A stretch of DNA of 64,000 nucleotides, taken from assembly GCA_021768485.1 (NCBI GenBank), contig JAIZVZ010000004.1, positions 1-64,000 on the forward strand, in the 5' to 3' direction. Shown here one piece after another: positions 63,786-64,000 of the stretch (its first letter is position 1; each line of letters starts with the position of its first letter). The position numbers and the translations under genes are program-made. Source of the DNA: Oxalobacteraceae bacterium. Its GTDB lineage: Bacteria > Pseudomonadota > Gammaproteobacteria > Burkholderiales > Burkholderiaceae_D. The notes under the pieces are model-generated. The model saw only the letters and a list, made by a program, of their open reading frames with translations, had not been told where the DNA came from and did no database searches.

Positions 63786-64000
63786 TCGACGCTGAAAAAT
63801 GAAACTGAAGAATGAAGCGGTGAAATGCGGCAGCAAACGATGCGACAGCAAACGCGCGCCCTCGGTCACCGGCTGCGGCAACGGTGTTGCCGGCGGGCCA
63901 TGCCGCTGATGGCCGCGCACGCCTATTCAATGCATGGATTGTTCGTTTCACTGGGGCGATATCGCGGTCCTGCCATATCGCCATCCTTCTATATCGCCAT

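Larger units (their letters stand above)
63514..64000. other. long upstream region of the surface-protein gene
   Basis: About 490 bases, AT-richer than the coding DNA, with no supported gene. It contains a CRP-type palindrome and a 13-base tandem repeat. The minus-strand frame 63631-63984 has no ribosome-binding site and no recognisable product. A -10-like TTAAAT lies near 63535 without a clear -35. Confidence 0.45.

Noticed and set aside
63631-63984. 117-codon minus-strand frame at the right edge
   Set aside because: No ribosome-binding site, no domain, and it crosses the tandem repeat; treated as non-coding.

Overview
The window is a 64 kb piece of a GC-rich (estimated low 60s percent by eye) Gram-negative chromosome. 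Gene content points to a betaproteobacterium of the Burkholderiales, most likely Oxalobacteraceae (Massilia/Duganella/Janthinobacterium group). The signs are the yebC-purD-hemF-nadD-rsfS-rlmH-maf-rng block, LPS core genes, Lys/Ala-rich protein tails, an Aer-like chemoreceptor with a C-terminal WEEF motif, and a DUF4214/RTX surface protein with its own type I exporter. The family placement is an inference from gene families, not from a search.

Layout. 1-8167 (minus): a reductive pyrimidine catabolism operon, mmsA-preT-preA-NCS1 permease-dihydropyrimidinase-carbamoyl-beta-alanine hydrolase; the last gene runs off the left edge. 8630-16430: single metabolic genes, namely class III alcohol dehydrogenase, a secreted metallo-beta-lactamase-fold hydrolase, a serine hydrolase lacking its SxxK lysine, a truncated rlmI, tdk, ribA, a luciferase-like monooxygenase and small proteins. 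16538-25421: an Aer-like chemoreceptor, small proteins, an M28 peptidase, a DUF885 peptidase with a histone-like tail and a Tat-exported dienelactone hydrolase. 25481-32254: tRNA-Thr(CGT), fbp, pepN, a DUF4136 lipoprotein, a quinone oxidoreductase and an EamA transporter. 32515-39725 (plus): the compact housekeeping block from yebC to rng. 39782-51781: a TPR/ATP-grasp protein, a MarR-like regulator, LPS genes (waaF, msbA, O-antigen ligase, a GT9 transferase), dnaE and an acyltransferase. 52126-52971: trhO.

52974-64000 holds the most interesting system. On the minus strand lie a 1110-residue cysteine-free DUF4214/RTX-like protein (predicted secreted or S-layer protein), a protein fusing an N-terminal SapC domain to an ATP-grasp domain, and a complete type I secretion system (ABC transporter, HlyD adaptor, TolC channel). 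SapC and a three-part type I exporter are also the non-structural parts of the Campylobacter fetus sapCDEF S-layer locus, so this looks like a rebuilt version of it in which SapC has gained an ATP-grasp enzyme. The surface-protein gene has a strong terminator just after it. A palindrome with the half-sites of the CRP consensus (TGTGA-N6-TCACA) lies upstream of it, and a one-mismatch relative lies upstream of the exporter operon, suggesting shared control.

No rRNA, CRISPR array, insertion sequence or prophage was seen. The only clearly broken gene is rlmI.
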